Below, in pieces: positions 60,866 through 64,000 of a stretch of 64,000 nucleotides of DNA. A program made the translations under genes and the position numbers. Position 1 is the first letter of the stretch. Every line of letters begins with the position of its first letter. Below the pieces are notes generated by a model. It ran no database searches and was not told the origin of the DNA. It was given only the letters and a program-made list of their open reading frames with translations. The stretch is from Lindgomyces ingoldianus (Eukaryota > Ascomycota > Dothideomycetes > Pleosporales > Lindgomycetaceae): assembly GCF_010093535.1 (NCBI RefSeq), contig NW_022985163.1, positions 1,519,766 to 1,583,765 on the forward strand, in the 5' to 3' direction.

Positions 60866-62113
60866 GAGGGTCCAGAGGAAATTCATTCGGGTGGTGAGGG
60901 AGGCAAACATTATGCTACAGGCGAAGAAGGGGCAATTCAAGTGAAAAGAGTTGGTCGCGACTGCGAGGCTTCAGATACGGTCAAGTATCTGATAAAGTTA
61001 ACTCCAGAATAGATGCATACTGACCTACTTTTTAAGTTCGAACGACCTGTTTTAGTAGTGGTGGTGGTAAACTCCAGAGGGGTGGGAACTTGAAGTTGAA
61101 CACATCGAATATCACCCAAAGTCAACCAATGCACTTAATAATCCAGTATGCTTTTCAATCTCAGCCATACCAACCGTCCAGCGAAAACGCACGGTCTCGA
61201 TCAGCTAGCTCGTCTCCCATTTTAAAACTTTAATATCGCTGATCTTGCTTCCTACCCAACTGGCTCATCCGGGTTCAAGGTTAGCAGGCTTTGGAGCATT
61301 TCCCGGTACCAACATGACAACCTTGGCAAAGCAGACCACAGCACTCAGCTATCTCCAGGATGATTACCTCCAATTTTCCACACACTCATGCTGTAGCACT
61401 AGAATCTCTCAACTCGTGGGAAAGTTCATCGGCGCTACCTCCTTTAACATACCGTATATAGTATTCATGATGACAATACCTGAAGGGCTCGAAATTCAAA
61501 AGCTATCCGCAGTACCTCTAGCTCCTAGAATCCCAGCTCACCAGATGCGAGATTCGTCGGCCTCTTAGCCTGGACCGCACAGGCATTTGAGGTACGGCCA
61601 CGTCTATGGCTCAATGTGTTGAAATCCAAACGCATGACATACTGGCTGTGAACTCTAGCAGGTAGTGGTAACGTCACCATTTGACCTCGTTTATATTGAA
61701 AGGTGCCTGGATGTGGCTGAGGTTGCCCTTATAAAGGAAAGTAATCTGCTTACAGAAGATCTCCTTCGTGAAACTCATCGACTTTGTTGCACCAATAAGC
61801 CTTGCTAGACGACAGGGATTAGAAGGAGTGTTGGAAGTGGAATTTTGAATCAGTTATTGTAAGAAGAAGTCTTGATGTCTTGAGTTTTCTGCGACACTCG
61901 GCATACCCAACACGGGTTTAGTGAACGGCTGGTGGGGTTACATTCTATGTATATACTACCTAAGCGTATGGACAACTGGCATCTCCCATCCTACAATGCG
62001 GTAGTCGGGGGCAAGCGAAGCCTCTCAAGCCTATTATCAACTCTGGCTACGAATCATCAACTTTCTGAGCAGGGAATCTTAGAAGCCCTTGAATGCACCA
62101 CTTGGTCCTGAGA
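60866..62113. other. Intergenic DNA, no supported gene
   Basis: Includes the possible helical extension of the previous gene (to about 60945). A plus-strand frame at 61245-61568 has no ATG until codon 24 and no motif. The right end should carry the 3' untranslated region of the gene ending at 62114. Confidence 0.5.
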
Positions 62114-63813
62114 TTAATCATTGAAACCATCCAGCTCCTTGCCGAACTGCACCAAGTTGGTCTTCGCATCTTCCCTCCTGACCAGGATGAAGCAAGGTTG
62201 TCCAGAATCAGGTGATGGGAGCGCCATTTCCTTGATCACTGCCTCCAGTGCACCCTCCCAGTCCTTCATCTCATTCTCGAATACCAACTCACGACTCCCA
62301 ACCTCAATCACAACTCGCCACCTCCACAAGATAGACTGCATCCGCATCGGTTTCGGCTCGAAGAATACCTTGACTAACTCTAGCTTCTGGAACCCATACT
62401 TACCGTTGGTGATCTGCTTAAGGTAGTGCCAATTGTCGTTCTCCCGCTTCGCATCCCATTCAGCTGCAGTATATCGAGGTGGTTTGACTTGGACGAAACT
62501 TGAACCCCATCTACCATTGTCAGCCTTTGACACTTGTTCGTCTGTTTGCTTCGGGCATCCATGGAATTCGAGCCGCTTGACGAAGATGTTGACCCTCATA
62601 TCTGGGTGAGGAAACGATATTTCAAGCTTGCGGACGGTTTGCGTGAGCGGATCGCTATCGCAAGGCATGGGCTGCAGCCTGAGTTCATTACACTCGTAAA
62701 ACACCTGCTCAGCTTCCTTCGCATACTCTGTGGACACTTTCAAGAACGGGTCCAGATGAATGTCTTTGAGTTTCTTGATGTTCTTCGGCGTAAGAGGAAT
62801 GTCGAGTTTTAGGCATTGCTCTAGAAGGGGCAGCTTGAGTTCCCAAGGTAGCTTTTCCCATGACCCCAAGGTTCGGGTTGCTGCGAAATTGACCATGCGG
62901 ATTTTTGGTGATGGAGTCACCTCCTGCGAAAATTCTTCCTCCTGCAGTTTGAGTGCTAATTCTTCATCCGCAGTTATTGATGGCGGCGCTCCAGCGTACG
63001 CCGCATCTGGCTGTCGAATGGTTGACATTCTCGCCTCAGGCATAACCTGATACATCGCAATTGCATTATTACCCAAGTCGGATGAAGTCTTCAAAGGACC
63101 GTGAGGATCCCTATATGCTAAATCTGGGATCGTGTCTGGCATGGTGTCTGCCCCAGTATCGTATGATGGGTTCAACCCAGATTTTTCGTATTTATTGCTG
63201 GAGGACATAAAAGAGCCGGGGCAGTGGAACCACTCAGGTTCTGTGAAGCCTTCAAAGTAACGATTAACTCCAAAAGAAGGTCCGTCAACAGGCTGGTCGT
63301 AGAGAGAAACGTTCGCCCAAGGGTCGGTAGGCTCCGGGAAATCGTAGATAGGCACAGATTGGGGCAGGAAATTGGTGTTACTCCAAGAATTGTCGCCCCA
63401 AGTGATGTGATAGTTCCTGCTCATGAGCTGAGGATTGTATGGTTCAGACGGCGGCGTGTGTCCCATCAAAGAATCATTCCACCTTGTTTGCTACGCTCAT
63501 TCAGCCACCTTTTTTTTTGAAAAAAAAAACAAAAAAAAAACCAATAGGTACAAATAACCCGAGGCTTACTGACCGCTTGCTGCTGATTTGGTGGAGCCGT
63601 GGGCTGAAAGCTCCAACTCATTGTTGCCAAGACGCGATTAGCTTGACCGGCAGGCTGCGCGAGCAGAGGCAATTGGGGTGTGGCTGGTGGCACAGACTGC
63701 GCTGGTGGTGAAAAGCCAACCGGTGAAGAACTGATGTCTGAATTGAGCTCATCACCATTTCCCTCTCCTAGTTCTTGTCGGGCCCGCTTGCGGCCATTGT
63801 TTCTGTGCACCAT
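62114..63813 (-). CDS. Hypothetical protein, 538 aa, 2 exons, UIM-like motif
   Basis: Exon 1 is 63813-63574 and exon 2 is 63490-62114. The 83-nt intron (GTCAGT...CGTAG) contains long T and A runs near its 3' end and joins the exons in phase 0. The N-terminus has a nuclear-localisation-like basic patch (NGRKRARQE). Then come Pro/Gln-rich and Tyr/Trp-rich low-complexity parts (to about residue 240), a DEELALKLQEEEF segment (about residues 255-267) resembling a ubiquitin-interacting motif, and WEKLPWELKLPLLEQCLKLD (about 291-310), which resembles the opening of F-box/2EXR-like domains. The C-terminal ~230 residues are globular and unassigned. If the weak resemblances hold, a ubiquitin-linked role is possible, but I would not assign it. 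The donor site GTCAGT is less common; a nearby GTAAGC exists but does not keep the frame. Confidence 0.7.
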
Positions 63814-64000
63814 TCTCTCTTAGTGCAGCCCCACGATGTCAGGCAAGATATCGTCGCAGCGGAGATGGAATCACGGGATGGTCGGGGTGTTTCATAGAGG
63901 TAAAGGGAGAGCTAATGAGCTAACATCTTGGCGGTGCGACGGTGAAATCAACGACACGTGATTCGCCACTTGCAACCTTGTGATTGCCTAGTAAGCCGCG
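63814..64000. promoter_or_regulatory. Upstream region of the last gene, to the window end
   Basis: 187 bases upstream of the ATG at 63813. A CACGTG-containing word lies at about 63954-63959. No other site recognised. Confidence 0.35.

Noticed and set aside
61245..61568. 107-codon plus-strand frame
   Set aside because: The first ATG lies well inside, there is no motif, and no neighbour supports it.

Overview
The window looks like a chromosome segment of a filamentous ascomycete, probably a Dothideomycete such as a member of the Pleosporales. Fungal signs are short introns of 50-120 nt with fungal branch points, a Zn2Cys6 regulator, Ty1/copia, Ty3/gypsy and Fot1/pogo elements, FunK1-type kinase relics, and pervasive C-to-T mutation of repeats (repeat-induced point mutation, RIP). 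The genus is an inference.

The window has two compartments. From 1 to about 49.4 kb the DNA is mostly AT-rich, full of TA/TAG/TAA and almost gene-free. From about 49.5 kb to the end it is GC-balanced and carries ordinary spliced genes.

The AT-rich part contains: short GC islands and minisatellites (about 2.0-2.5, 3.3-3.5, 4.8 and 18.2-18.6 kb); a lightly mutated 4,468-bp TA-flanked DNA transposon (6641-11108) holding a Fot1/pogo transposase frame and an unrelated DUF7587-like passenger gene, both broken only by stops that C-to-T changes explain; RIP-degraded single-frame relics, of which three look kinase-like (about 24.1, 27.1 and 30.2-31.9 kb, the last FunK1) and two are unassigned (13.7-14.6 and 25.3-26.1 kb); a complete Ty3/gypsy element (35340-40725, 318-bp LTRs, TSD ATTAC, 730-bp assembly gap inside); and a 1.1-kb TA-flanked foldback element split by a complete Ty1/copia element (41348-48532, 281-bp LTRs, TSD AAGAC).

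The genic part contains: two small secreted-protein genes at the compartment edge, one truncated and one with an in-frame TGA; a type II membrane glycosyltransferase (3 exons, 407 aa); a Zn2Cys6 transcription factor (3 exons, 683 aa); two divergent paralogous hypothetical genes sharing a 244-bp intergenic region; and a two-exon 538-aa hypothetical protein. The genes do not form an evident pathway.

The strongest observations are the cargo-bearing transposon, the reciprocal polarity of RIP damage in the LTR pairs of two independent retrotransposons, and the cluster of kinase relics. All reading was by eye; family names rest on motif recognition, not on searches.
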